Assembly (NCBI GenBank): GCA_030685235.1
Contig: MU839103.1
Span: forward strand, 124,001 to 188,000
Reading direction: 5' to 3'
DNA: 64,000 nt
Origin: Copromyces sp. CBS 386.78
Lineage: Eukaryota; Ascomycota; Sordariomycetes; Sordariales; Sordariaceae
The position numbers and the translations under genes are program-made. The notes beneath the pieces are model-generated. The model was given only the letters and a program-made list of their open reading frames with translations, was not told where the DNA came from and made no database searches. Below, piece after piece: positions 21,765 through 32,900 of the stretch. Numbering within the stretch: position 1 is the stretch's first letter; each line of letters opens with the position of its first letter.

Positions 21765-24021
21765 CTAAGAGCTGAACTTGGCCTTGAGCACTTCCTTGAC
21801 CTTGGCCGACTGAGCATCGTCAAGAGACTCAACCGCCTTCTGAAGCTCAGCAAACTGCTCCTTGACGCGGGCGTGCTCGGGGTTGAGCGCCTGAGCCGCG
21901 TTCAGGCAACGCAGCGCAAGAAGATACTTCTCTGTAGAATTGTCAGCAAGAAAGTCAAGTACGAGGGCTGTGTCAAAACTTACTCCTGCGGAGGTAAACA
22001 TCAAATCCGGCAATCTGGCCATCAATGTTCTTGGGGCTGAACTGCAAGATGTTGTTGAGGAACTTCATGGCCTCGCCCAAAGGATCCGTCGTGGCAGCGA
22101 GCTTGAGGCCGTTGGGATCGTCGTCCTTCTTCCTAGGTTCCTCGTCCTTCTTGGCCGTCGCCTTGTTGGGATCCTGCTTGGCAGCCTTTTCAGCGGCCTC
22201 GCGCTCGGCCTTCTGGGCCTCCTTGCGGGCCTTCTTGGCAGCCTTCTTCTTCTCAGCGGCATCATCTCCGTTGGTAGCCTCGCCAGTGCCGTTGGTGGCA
22301 TTGGCGGCAGCCTGCTGCTTCTCAAACATATCGAGGTACAGCTTGACAGCGTCAAGAGCAGCGCGGAAGTAGAAGGGGTGCTCGCGGATGCTGTCCTCCC
22401 AGCGGATCATGTCGACATATGCACGGATCTGACCCTTGCGGAGGGAAAAGCTGTGGAAGTCGAACTGATCCTCTTGCCAGATGTCGAAGATGTTGTGGAT
22501 TGTGGTGAAACGCTTGAGCGCCAAACCGGTGTTGCCACGCCGTTGCCAGGCCTCACCGTCCTCAGTCAAGAACCACATGCACTGCATGTCTGTCAAGTCA
22601 GCGAGGGGTCCGCCGACGGTCTCGGCCCTGGTGAAAAGACCCATGGTCTCAAGAGCCTTCTCGTTCTCGTTGTTCCGTAGCTGGTACTTGGCGGCCTTGG
22701 AGTTGATGTAACGATCCTTGGTATCGAGCTTACGGGCATGGTCCATGGCCTCGGAGGCCTTGGCGGTATCACCCTGGTGCTTGAATATCCTAGCCTTGGT
22801 CATGTGGAAGTCGACGTTCTTGGAATCGAGCTCGATAGCCTGCTCAACGTACTCCATGGCCTTGGCAAGGTCGCGGCTGAGGTGGTAGTTGTAATGTTGC
22901 GCCAGGAAATAAAGAGCAGCACCGACACCCTTGGAGCTGTCGCCGTTCGCTTGCTCGGACCCCTTATGCTCCTTCAGATACTCCTCGGCGAGGGCGAAGA
23001 CGGCCTCCTTCTTGGCAACATCAGAGTAGAGGTGCTTCAGGTTGGCGAACACCGAAGGCACCCCCCTATCCAACATGTTGGTGAGATAGCTCTTGGCAGC
23101 AGCCTTGAAGCTATCGCCGGTGAGGAAGTTGAGAGGCAACCTCTTGGCGGCATCCGAGCGAGGGTACTTGGCAGCATACTCGTCGTAAATGGCCTTGAGG
23201 GCAGCCTCGTCCTTCTCGTCAATCTCCAAAGCCTCGGTCAGACCCTTGTAGTACTCGGGGTGCTCGGGGTTCCTGTCCAGCAGTGCCCGCCACGCCTTTG
23301 CCGCCTCCTCTTTCCTGTTGAGTTGACCCAAGTAGCACGCCTTCATCTCCATAACAGCCAACCTGTCCAGGCAGTTCTTGCAGTCGGAATCGAGGTGCTC
23401 GAGCGCCCGCTGAATATCGCCTCGCTCGGCAATAATGGTGTTCTTGTAGAGGAGAGCCTCGGAGTGCTCCTGGTCGGTCTTGAGGGGAACGTTGGTCATG
23501 GACTTCTCGTAGGTGGTAAGAATGTTCTCGGCCTGTTCGAGGCTGCCTTCGAGCTGGTAGGCGATCGCAAGGGCGGTCCAGTTCTGGCGGAGATGGGGCT
23601 TGGCCTTGAGCATGGCGAACCTGCTCTGAACGTAGCCCTGGTAGTCGCGGATCTGGACCTGGAGGACGGCGAGGTCGCGCTGGATCTGTTGGGACTCGGG
23701 CTCGAGCTTGAGGGCGAACTTGTAGGCCTTGATGGCCTCGTCAAAGTTCTTGTGCTGGCGGTAGAGGATGCCGTAGACGTGCCAGCAGATGTGGGACTTC
23801 ATATCGATAGTGAGAGCCTCCTTGGCGAGGGCAAAGGCCTCCTCCGTCTTGCCCTGGGAGTTCATGATCAGAGCCTTCATGGACATGGTGTCGCCATGGC
23901 GAGGGTTCTTCTTGAGAATCTGCTCGGCGGCTTTCAAGCCGCGCTTGTACTGCTTCTCCTCATAGTGGCGGATGACGGTACGAAAGAGGTTGGCCTCTCT
24001 CGTGCTCAGGGTTTGCGGCAT
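21765..24021 (-). CDS. NAT1: NatA auxiliary subunit (Naa15/Nat1), TPR protein
   Basis: Ribosome-binding scaffold of the NatA complex, which acetylates the N-termini of nascent proteins after Met removal; its partner would be Naa10/Ard1 (family knowledge). Exons 24021-21984 and 21931-21765 with a GTAAGT intron of 52 nt give about 734 residues. The start MPQTLSTREANLFRTVIRHY and the following TPR helices (YKRGLKAAEQILKKNPRHGD, MKALIMNSQGKTEEAFALAK, CWHVYGILYRQHKNFDEAIK) are typical. The repeats run through most of the chain. A Lys/Ala/Glu-rich segment (EKKKAAKKARKEAQKAEREA) near residue 620 corresponds to the basic ribosome-binding stretch. The frame continues open 5' of this ATG, but that part is Ser/Thr/Pro-rich and unlike the family, so the inner ATG was chosen. 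Confidence 0.92.
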
Positions 24022-24918
24022 CGAGGAATGGACTTGCGGGGTGGGACGACGAGGGGTGGTTGTGTTTCGGAGTCGAGATACGGCCGCGGGGCTGGGTTGC
24101 GGCGGAGGGACGGTTGTCGCGAAGTGTGTTGGTGTTTGGGCTCGGGAGGATGTGGATGTCCGAATTGAGTCGGAGACTGCCACTATGTATGTCAGGAGGG
24201 ATCCGTTCGTGGGGGAGGGGGACGAGAGGCCGCTGTTCGGTGTCGGGGAGTGGAGCGGACCTAGCCTGGTGGGACAACTGTTTTGCTCCAACAGCCAACA
24301 CAGAGCGAAACACAGAGGGTTTGCACCGCACAAGTACTGGAACCACCTAAGCTTGGGAAATGTGTAAACTTAGCTGAACTCTTCAGCAAAAAGAATAAAA
24401 TAAATAAAAAAATGGAAAAATACGCGTGACGGTCTTATGTGCTTGACAGATGTGACTATTCCAGTCCTTGTCGGCGTCGACGTTGTACTTTCCCCAAACT
24501 GTCATTGGGAGTTTACAGCTGACAATTTGATGAGATGGCCGCGAGCGCATTGAAACAAAAAGATGCTCTTTGCTAATTGGCCAACAGCCGGCGAACGGAA
24601 GCTCACCTCCCTATAAGTGGGGTCAACCTCTAGCTACCTAAACTCCGGCTCGGCCCTCTCGGTACCAACACCGAAGACACGCAAGTCTTCCCGCAAGGCC
24701 CCGCGAGAACACCTCCCGAGACAATGGAACTTCCTTGATGAGATGCTAACTTCAAGCTGGAGTGTAGATACAGTATTTCGCTTTTCTCTTCCCGTATTTT
24801 CAAAGAAATCCCACTAAACAATACGTATCGTTACAAATCCAATACGCCATACCCAATGCTATACAGACACTTTCACTTACACCTCTTCGCAATCTCACCA
24901 CCACGATCCTCATCCTCA
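24022..24918. other. Intergenic region
   Basis: Contains the 5' leader of the NatA gene and the 3' end of the next minus-strand gene. I see no further gene. Confidence 0.5.
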
Positions 24919-25576
24919 TCACGCCAAAGGCAAGTGCTTATCCCTCCTCCACTCCCCCAGCGCCTGCTCCCACGTCCGCCCATCACTCCCACACCTCTCC
25001 CCCACAATCCCCCACGTCCTCGTTCTCACAATATTCTCCACGCCCTGCTCCATCCTGATGACACTCGCCAACTGTTCCGTCCGCGGCTCCCTCGGGAAGA
25101 ACCTCGCCGAGTAGGGGTCCAACCGTTCATTCACCACCCGCTCGCGATCCTTCTGCTTCTCGGCCTCCCGGATCGCCGCCTCCGGGTCGTCCGGATCCGG
25201 GCTCGTAGCCACCAAAGCGCAGTAGCTGAGCACTTGCGACCGCGCTTGCCAGGAGGGAAACAAGACTTGGTCTTTGAATTCTTGACAGGCGGAGGGGTCG
25301 ATTTCGCGGGATAAGGGGCGTGGGGAGCGTTGGGTAGTGGAGGACGGGTCGAAGCCCGCCCGCGAGGGGGTGACGAGGGCGTTGAGGTTTTGGGTTATGG
25401 TGTCGTCGATGGAGGAGCGGGAGACTCTTAGGAAGTCTGCGTGAACACGGATCAGTAAATAAGAAGGTAAAATGAGCTTTCGTCAAGGAGAAAAACTTAC
25501 CTCGTAGGGTTGTTGTCGAAAAGCAAAACTGGGGAGTGAGCGCCGCCCCGGACGGCGTGAGTGTTGGCTGGACCAT
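24919..25576 (-). CDS. MIX23: MIX23 / Cid2-like (caffeine-induced death protein 2) family protein
   Basis: Exons 25576-25501 and 25436-24919 (GTAAGT intron of 64 nt) give about 197 residues, the usual size of the family. After the intron the family-like core appears: CFSTTTLRDFLRVSRSSIDD with TITQNLNAL, then a conserved-looking Cys region (DPSACQEFKDQVL, WQARSQVLSYCALV), a charged helix (EAAIREAEKQKDRERVVNER) and a C-terminal segment with RMEQGVENIVRTRTW. In yeast, Mix23 is an intermembrane-space protein that supports mitochondrial protein import. The twin-Cys spacing here is not a clean CX13-14C, so the assignment rests on the FLRVSRSSIDD-type core. The ATG gives a short N-terminus before the first exon ends. 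Confidence 0.6.
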
Positions 25577-27569
25577 GGTGTTCTCGAGCTTAGGTTTCTC
25601 GGCCGGAGGCGCTGCAGCAGTATGGCCGGTCGGTGCAGCGGATTCCCCCCTTTGCGCTGTCCAAAGAAGATTCGCCACTTTGTCGTTTTTTGCTGGATGC
25701 GTTTGTTGAGGGTATCACCACGCTTGCGTCCTTGGATGTCAAAATGCGCCGATAATCGTTGATATGGTGAATGGGCCGGGTATCGTACGGTTACCGATTT
25801 GTCAATGACGAAGGAACTGAAGCAACTGGTGACGATCATGGAAGCGGACGGGTGGGGAGCTGGTGTGGAGTAAGCTGGGGTAGGTTAACGTACCTAAGGT
25901 AGGTAGCTTTTGGAGCCGACGCCAAGCAAGCGGCCAGCTGCCAAGCGAACGCTCTCTTTCCTGTTTACACGCCCATACCGTCACCATAGTAATATCAGGC
26001 ACCACGCATCGGACGGCAACGCTACAACAACGCGCTACCGATACTGAGCACCTTCGCTTCTTCCGGCGTCGTCCATCAATCATATCTGTGATCCCAAGGC
26101 TGAAGAGTCCCCAAATCTCCTCTGAGCCAATGCACTACTCAATTACTCAATTGCTTCTATGCGCGCGCACGTAAATGGGATTGGCTATGCACTACTACTG
26201 AATCTCCCCTCTCTTCCCTTCGACCCTCTTTCTACCTATTCAATAGCTTCATCATCACATCCGCTCAGATCAAATACGATCATCATATCTTCACGAAGTA
26301 CCTATCCACCCACTACCACAACCTACCCTCATCGGAATCAACAAAACGCCAGATTCTGCACGTCAACACCTCAAAACGAAGACGGGAAAGAAAGGGAAAC
26401 CCTTCCGATCCGTCCCCAGATCCGACACCGACGCCGCTCGCCGTTTAACGGACACCGACCATCTGGATCTCCCGTCTTCGCCGTGCGTCTTGATGTCTTT
26501 CCGATCTCCCATCCCCAGATTTTCCCTTATCGTGCCTCCCATCTCCCCCAGGGCTGAGAGTCCCCAGGTCTCCTCTCGTTCAAGCCTCCAATGCGGGGCA
26601 AACCGTTCCCTAAATCCGTCAAGTGGACGCCATTCAGCCCATTGTGGCCCCAATCAGCCATCTTTCCCAGGCCACCCAAAAGCAAAAAAGACCCCCGCCT
26701 TCCTTCTCCCCGACAGCCTGGAAAGCCTCTTCTGAACCGAACCCCATTTTCACTAAACGGGCATGAAATGGAAATTACCAGCAGAAAATATCAAGTGATG
26801 TCTAACATATCTCAGTCGCTAGTATCAAGGTCTCAGCCAGCCATTTTTTTTGGTCTGTGGGTGTCATTCAGCAAGCGCTTCACGAACGCCTCAATTGGGC
26901 CCGATCGGGAAACGAGATATTGAATGGCTTATTGGCGACCATGCGATTGCGGGAAACGCGCACGCTGATATTGCAGCGCCATCACGACACGTGCACTACG
27001 GCCTACGCTACGGTTTTCCCCGTGGGTGCAACGAGTTTAGCTAAGTAGCTATCGACGCCTCTCGTCCGACGTGCTCGGTGAACAGCCACCAATTTCCCTG
27101 CGTTTCTTTAGTTCGAAGAGGAGACAAATCATGGTGTTGTTGTTGTTGCTTGCTTGCTGCGCTGTTGAAGAGACGGACAAGTTGAACTAGTTAGTTCAAC
27201 ACTAGTGCTGAATGCCGAACATTTGTAGGATTGGTACCTGACTAGTACCACGAGGTTAACCAGGTCTTACCAGGCAACACTTCGGTTCTTTTTGTGATCC
27301 CACTAGCGTGGTTGGTCGGTTGGTTTGTTTTTCTTATTCCTTGGTCAGACTCCTTGTCTGCTTTGCTTGGTTGCTCGGCGGGAGTGGGTTGTGGATTGGA
27401 TTGTTTATAAGCTACACAATTGTACGACATGTCGACGATCTGCACACCTCCTTCCCCTTTTCGCTTTTTTGCTTCATCCATTTATCTTACCTTGTTTACC
27501 CTTTCGTACGTATTCTTGTCCAATTCATATATGTTTTAATGTCTAGGTCTGGAGTCAACATCAAAAGCC
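25577..27569. other. Intergenic, divergent promoter region of ~2 kb
   Basis: Lies between divergent MIX23-like and ankyrin genes. 26.5-27.0 kb has several short open frames of repeat-like character. One (26857-27048, +) faintly recalls a retroelement RNase H segment but cannot be supported. Confidence 0.4.
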
Positions 27570-29940
27570 ATGTTTCATCACGTCAGAGCTTCAAGGATAG
27601 AGCTAGACGATGGCCTCAGTCTCGATAGCGGTTTGGGCATGTCGTCTCAGCCGTCCTCGCCCATGACCCCAAAGCACCTCGCGTCTTTCGAGTATATGAC
27701 GAGGGGCCTGTCGCCGTAAGTCAAAAGCCTACTCTTCAGTTCTTGATGATTTTACTAAACAGTTGGTTAGCACAAATCCATTCAGCGCAAACCCATTCGG
27801 CGATGATGCAGCCACCGGTTTAGACGACCTCTTCCCTGGCGTGGAGAGCCAACCATCACCGGTACCAGAACCCAGTACCCCATTGAGGGGACTTACTCAC
27901 CCATCCACACCCAAGACTCAACCACAACCACATACCAGCCCCCTCCTCACCGCAGACCGCCCGGTAACCAGGACCTTATCGCTCAAACTTGGTCCAGTAC
28001 CAAAAAAGCGTCGCCAAAGTACCATCCAACTCGCCGAGCAGCTTCATCACGCCATCGATGAGAACGATACCGGCGCAATTCTTAAGCTCATCAAAGAGGG
28101 CCGCGTCAACCCCAAAATTCAACGACGAGGATCAAGCCTACCACCCCTTCACGAGGCCCTCGCCGCTCGTTCGGTCGATGCCGCAAACTTTCTCGCACTT
28201 TCAGGCGCAGACCTGGAAGCAACCAACAGGACAAAAGAAACAGCCATCATTACCGCAACCAAGAACTGTTTCCCCCCTGCCTCCATCACCTTGTTATGCG
28301 AACTCGGCGCCAAGTTAGATGCTGTTGACATATTCGGCCGATCAGCGCTCCACTACGCAGCAAGCAGCCACGGCTCGGCTTCGTCTCCCCCGTCTTCGTC
28401 TTCTGGGAAACCCGGCGAGGATGACAAGGTAGAGACGGTCAAGATCCTCTGCTCCCACGGCGCCAACCCAAACCTGCCAGACGAAACGGGCCACATGCCT
28501 CTCCACCAAGCGGTCCACAACGTCCACCTAGCCGCAGCCAGGCAGCTCCTCGACTGCGGCGCCGATATCAACGCCGCGACCAAGGCTGGAAGAACCCCTC
28601 TTTACTTGGCCATCGCCAAGCGCAGTACTGACATTGTCTCCTTCCTCTGCGATCGCGGTGCCGTCATCAACCGCTGCGTTGGCGATTCCACGCCATTGTT
28701 GGCCGCCATAACAGCAGGCTGTACGGACATTGCTCGGGTGCTGATCCAAGCAGGGGCTGCTGACCCTAACTTGTCTGGAGGGAAAGGGAACTCTCCCTTG
28801 CTCATGGCATCGGCATTGGGGAATGGGGAGCTAGTTGAAATGCTACTGGCACATGGTGCTGACGTGCATGTGGCGAGTAGCTCGACCGGGATGACGCCGT
28901 TGCATGTGGCATGCCAGGGCGGGCATGACAGGATAGTGGGCATGTTGATCAGGGTCAGGATGCCAGTGGATGGTGTAAATAACGACGGACTGACGCCTCT
29001 CGCGCTGGCGGTGGAGGGTGTTCATGATGAGATCGTGCAGATGCTGTTGATGCATGGCCGTGCGGATGCGAATCACACTTATGATGGGCAGTCACTACTC
29101 TGGAAGGGTTTGGAGCGACTGACTGCTGCCACCACTCTCGCCTCCAGGACCACGAGCAGCCCGGGGACGTCAACAGCGGTAGCCCATGCCAAGTACGTGA
29201 CGGTGACTGCGATTGAGAGGATCATCCATCTGTTGATAGCGGCCGGTGCCGATGTCACTGCTCCGCAGGGCGAGCTCGGGGTCACTCCGCTGCATCAGGC
29301 TTGCCGGCTAGGGCTGGACGCGATCGTCGAGATGATGCTCTCACCGCCACAAGGTGCACACGCATCCGCCCCGTTCTACAGCGAGAAGCATGGCCACAGT
29401 GGTGTTGTCGAAACACATCTCTGGTCAGGCCACACGCCCCTCTTCTTCGCCGTCGAAGGTGGTCACTTGACCACAACGAAGCTTCTAATCGAGAAATACC
29501 ATGCGGATATCAACGCCCGAACAGCAGTTGACGCAACCCTGCTATGGGCGGCTATCGGACACCCACATATACTACGCTACCTCTTAACTCTGAAGCCTTT
29601 GCAAGGACAAGGAGTTAACAGAACGGGAAGTGTCCGCAAGCGGCTAAGGCTGATGAGCTTCGGCCGCGGTGGCGAAGATGGGACATTGGGAGGAGAAGGG
29701 TTTGACGTGAACCATAGAGATCATGGAGGAGCAACGGTTCTTCATGCTGCCGCCGCGGCGGGTCAGATGGAAGATGTGAGGATACTGCTGAGGAAAGGGG
29801 CAAAGCAGTTTGCTGCTCATGAGGTGTATGATGATATGGCGGGCAGGAAGGGAGGTACGTACCGTCAAGGAACACCGGCTGGGATTGCCAGACAAAAAGG
29901 ACATGATAGGATTGCGGAGATGATAGAAGGCTGGCGGTAA
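27570..29940 (+). CDS. Ankyrin-repeat protein
   Basis: Exons 27570-27715 and 27771-29940, with a 55-nt intron carrying a TACTAAAC branch point, give about 771 residues. The first exon encodes MFHHVRASRIELDDGLSLDS and a Ser/Pro-rich segment (MSSQPSSPMTPKHLASFEYM). After another disordered stretch, at least ten ankyrin repeats follow from about residue 150 to 740. Examples are SLPPLHEALAARSVDAANFL, HMPLHQAVHNVHLAAARQLL, RTPLYLAIAKRSTDIVSFLC and MTPLHVACQGGHDRIVGMLI. Spacers with low complexity break the array. There is no transmembrane segment or catalytic domain, so it is presumably a scaffold. Partners cannot be told from sequence. It stands alone, transcribed towards the 5.6-kb gene-poor region. 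Confidence 0.85.
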
Positions 29941-32900
29941 AAAAAAAAGGGTGTCATGGTGACTTGGGGGCGCGGTCAATGATTGCATTTGGTTCATCGC
30001 ATAGCCAAAGCACCAGTTTGAATATGGCATTCTCCACTTTCCTCTCTTTCAGATCATCGGTAGTGACCAACGGCAAAGCTTTGACCTGAGAGTGTAGATG
30101 TCCCTTTGACGTGGTTGTTTCCGTTCAGGTTGCTCACACATCATTTGCGAGTGTGATAGGGGCAGAAAGTCATATGCAGCTCTCTGATATTGCACCCCAT
30201 GGATAGATGAAGAGCGAACCCTGGGTAATATTGGCCAAGAAAGGACTCACAGAGGACACTCTAACAACACTGTCTGACCTGTTTACGTTATCTCATCACG
30301 GGAACATGTCGCATCCTTCCCAAACCAGATGGACACGGACGCGACTCCGTACATCGTCTAGCACTCGCCTAAGGACAACGGGTGTTCCCGTCGACACTCG
30401 CCTTATCCATGGGTGCTGGCTTCTGGAAGCTCCGGGTGCAAGAATACGAACTGGCAGCCCGGGCCGCGATGCACGGCCAAAGCACGTAAGAGCACGTAGG
30501 GAACCATCTGTGACGCTTTGGTGAACACCGGTATTAGAGAGACATATTGACCAGCGCCACGGTACCGGTAAATAGTTAAAGAAGGTGAAACAGATATTGG
30601 ATGTGTCTTTGTTGACAGGGCAATCCTTGGCCGCCGCCACCACACCACCAAGCCACCGGGTCTTGGTTAAGCAGTGCCGGGAGAAGCAGACATGTCGTCC
30701 GTTACATTTGGGTAAAAACAAGCAAAAACCGTGAGCTCAAATATGGCTCGATATAGCGATGGGAGCTACACGGACGGGATGAGTAGCCGCTAGGCGCCAG
30801 GCAACCGCGGTAAGTGTTGTTTACTCTTCGGTAAGCACGTCCGCTTCAGACGGGCCGCAGAGCCGAATCGACCACACAAAACATGATGCATACCTTCCGT
30901 GCCCGGCTCTCTACCAGCCCTTCACCGGCCCTACGGTAGATTGACCCACAGAACACCCAGTTAGCGTCTCGATAACAGACGTTCCGAACTGCCTCGTAGA
31001 GCTCAGCTCCGCGGATCCATGGATGGCGGATGGAAAAGCCAGGACAGAGAAATGGGGGTTTGCGTTTGGAATCAACAAGCACAACTCCTTCGATCAGATC
31101 ATGCCCCCCGGTATGCAAAAACCTGAAGGCCGCATATGCAAAGACACAGAAAACAGGCCAAAGCCGTGCACACACCTTGATGGGCACTAATCGCAGGGGT
31201 TCGTTTGGCCAACGGCATCCAGAGAGGCACAAGAGAGGCATCGAAAAGGCTATGTGCCACGTTGAGTTCAGCCGAAACCCAGCAATTTGGCCGAAGACAT
31301 GTCCGTGGCCTCTTTGATCACGGGAAGTATGCAATACAAATCAGGGGATAGATAAGGGGAAACGACGCCTGTGTGCAAGGTACGGCTACTCAGAGTATCT
31401 TGACTGAAGGGTCGAAGGTTTGAGGCAGCCGTCCGCCAGGAGCTGTGTGACGGACCGGTTGAGATGTTGAAATGTAACCACTTGGGGCCGGTTTCTCGGT
31501 CTTGAGGAAGGGGGAGGAGGAGAAGACACATGGCAGCTAGCTTGTATCGTGACCATCGTGTCCAGATGGAGGAAAGAGGTGTGAAGGCCTGGACAACTAT
31601 TGGCGGTCCTAGATGCAACCACCACCGCCTCCATCATACTCGATCCCTAGGCGAGAACAACGCCCTGAAGACAGCCAGAAGACCGGATAATCTTGCCCGA
31701 CGTGAGGCGTAGCCGCTCGTGTTCCCAAGCAAGATCGACATCTTGATGTTGACTTCCACCGTTGCTGTAGTGCTTGTCATCGAGGACGAGTTCAAGACGG
31801 AAGCTCGAGCAGGCCTGTAGAGAGACATTGCAGAATTCTCCGTTCCGTGTGGCCCGACCTGCGCATGTGGATTTGAACTTTGGACCAGTGGGAATCCACA
31901 ACGGTTGGAGCAGGTTGCTTGTGAAATTCGGTGTTGCAATCTGTTTACGAGAGAGAAAGCATGTGAGTTCAGTGCTCAGCGGCGGAACCTGGAACTCTGT
32001 ATGCAGCGGCGTTTTCCGTGTCTTGTCTCTCTTGACTGACGAAGTATGGTTGAGTCTAACTACCTTCCAGGTTAGTTCCGATCAAACCGAAACAAAAAGA
32101 GGGCCGCAAGAAAGCCGTGAGATGATGAAGGGGTCATGGTGAAGCCCTGACCTTGAATATCGTACCGCAATACTATCTTTTTACATCTTTGGTCGCGAGC
32201 CCCCGGCGAGGCAGGTACCTTGCTTGGCTGGCGCGTATTCTAGGGAGTAGTACCGTTGTAACGATCTCCGCTTGCAGTGCACCTGCACCTGTCAGAAACC
32301 GGCCGAGGCTGATTCTGTCGGACGAACACGGTGACAAGCGACGACAGACGACCTGAGTGAGTCCCGGACAGAAGCGAAGCTGCACGACGTGGTGCCTCAT
32401 CTGGGACAAAGGAAACATGGATCCAACAACGGGTCCTGCATCACGGATGCCGTCGGCGTGCAGAGAAGAGGTAGGTACGATGAGACGATGAGGGCTTTGC
32501 CGCGTTGCATGGCGCTTAGACACACGACCGCACACACGAGAAAGAGAGGGTTGTACTCGACAAAGTGATCGTCGTTTGAAGGCGACAGGGGGACTGTAAT
32601 TGTTGCTCCGATCAGCCGTTGAAGAGACGGAAGAGAAATCGGAGAGATCAGGGGGGAAAAACTCGGAGTGGGAAGTGGAAGCTGTGTCGAGAAGTGGAAG
32701 GTCCAAGGCCACGACTTGGGTTCCATTGCCTGAACCCAAATTGTGTGCCCCTGGTGTCCTAGAATTAGGTACCTCGATGGCTCCTTCCTTCTGCATCGTA
32801 CACCGGAGTCAAGATCAGGACAGCACCTGCCTTTTGAGTCTCCAAGTGGCCCCTTGGCCGCCGTGGTCGGAGCCATGGAAACTAACAGCCCGGAGACCCC

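Noticed and set aside
22738..24168. 476-codon plus-strand open frame over the NatA subunit gene
   Set aside because: Antisense shadow with the same Leu/Val/Gly/Glu bias and no domain. The minus strand encodes recognisable TPR repeats.
21973..24333. N-terminal extension of the NatA subunit to the upstream end of its open frame
   Set aside because: The extra residues are Ser/Thr/Pro-rich and unlike the family, whose proteins begin close to the inner ATG.
26857..27048. Short frame faintly like a retroelement RNase H segment
   Set aside because: Only a handful of residues resemble the motif and the catalytic acids cannot be placed.
30846..31334. 162-codon minus-strand open frame in the gene-poor region
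   Set aside because: No recognisable domain, no codon bias, and no supporting splice or initiation context.
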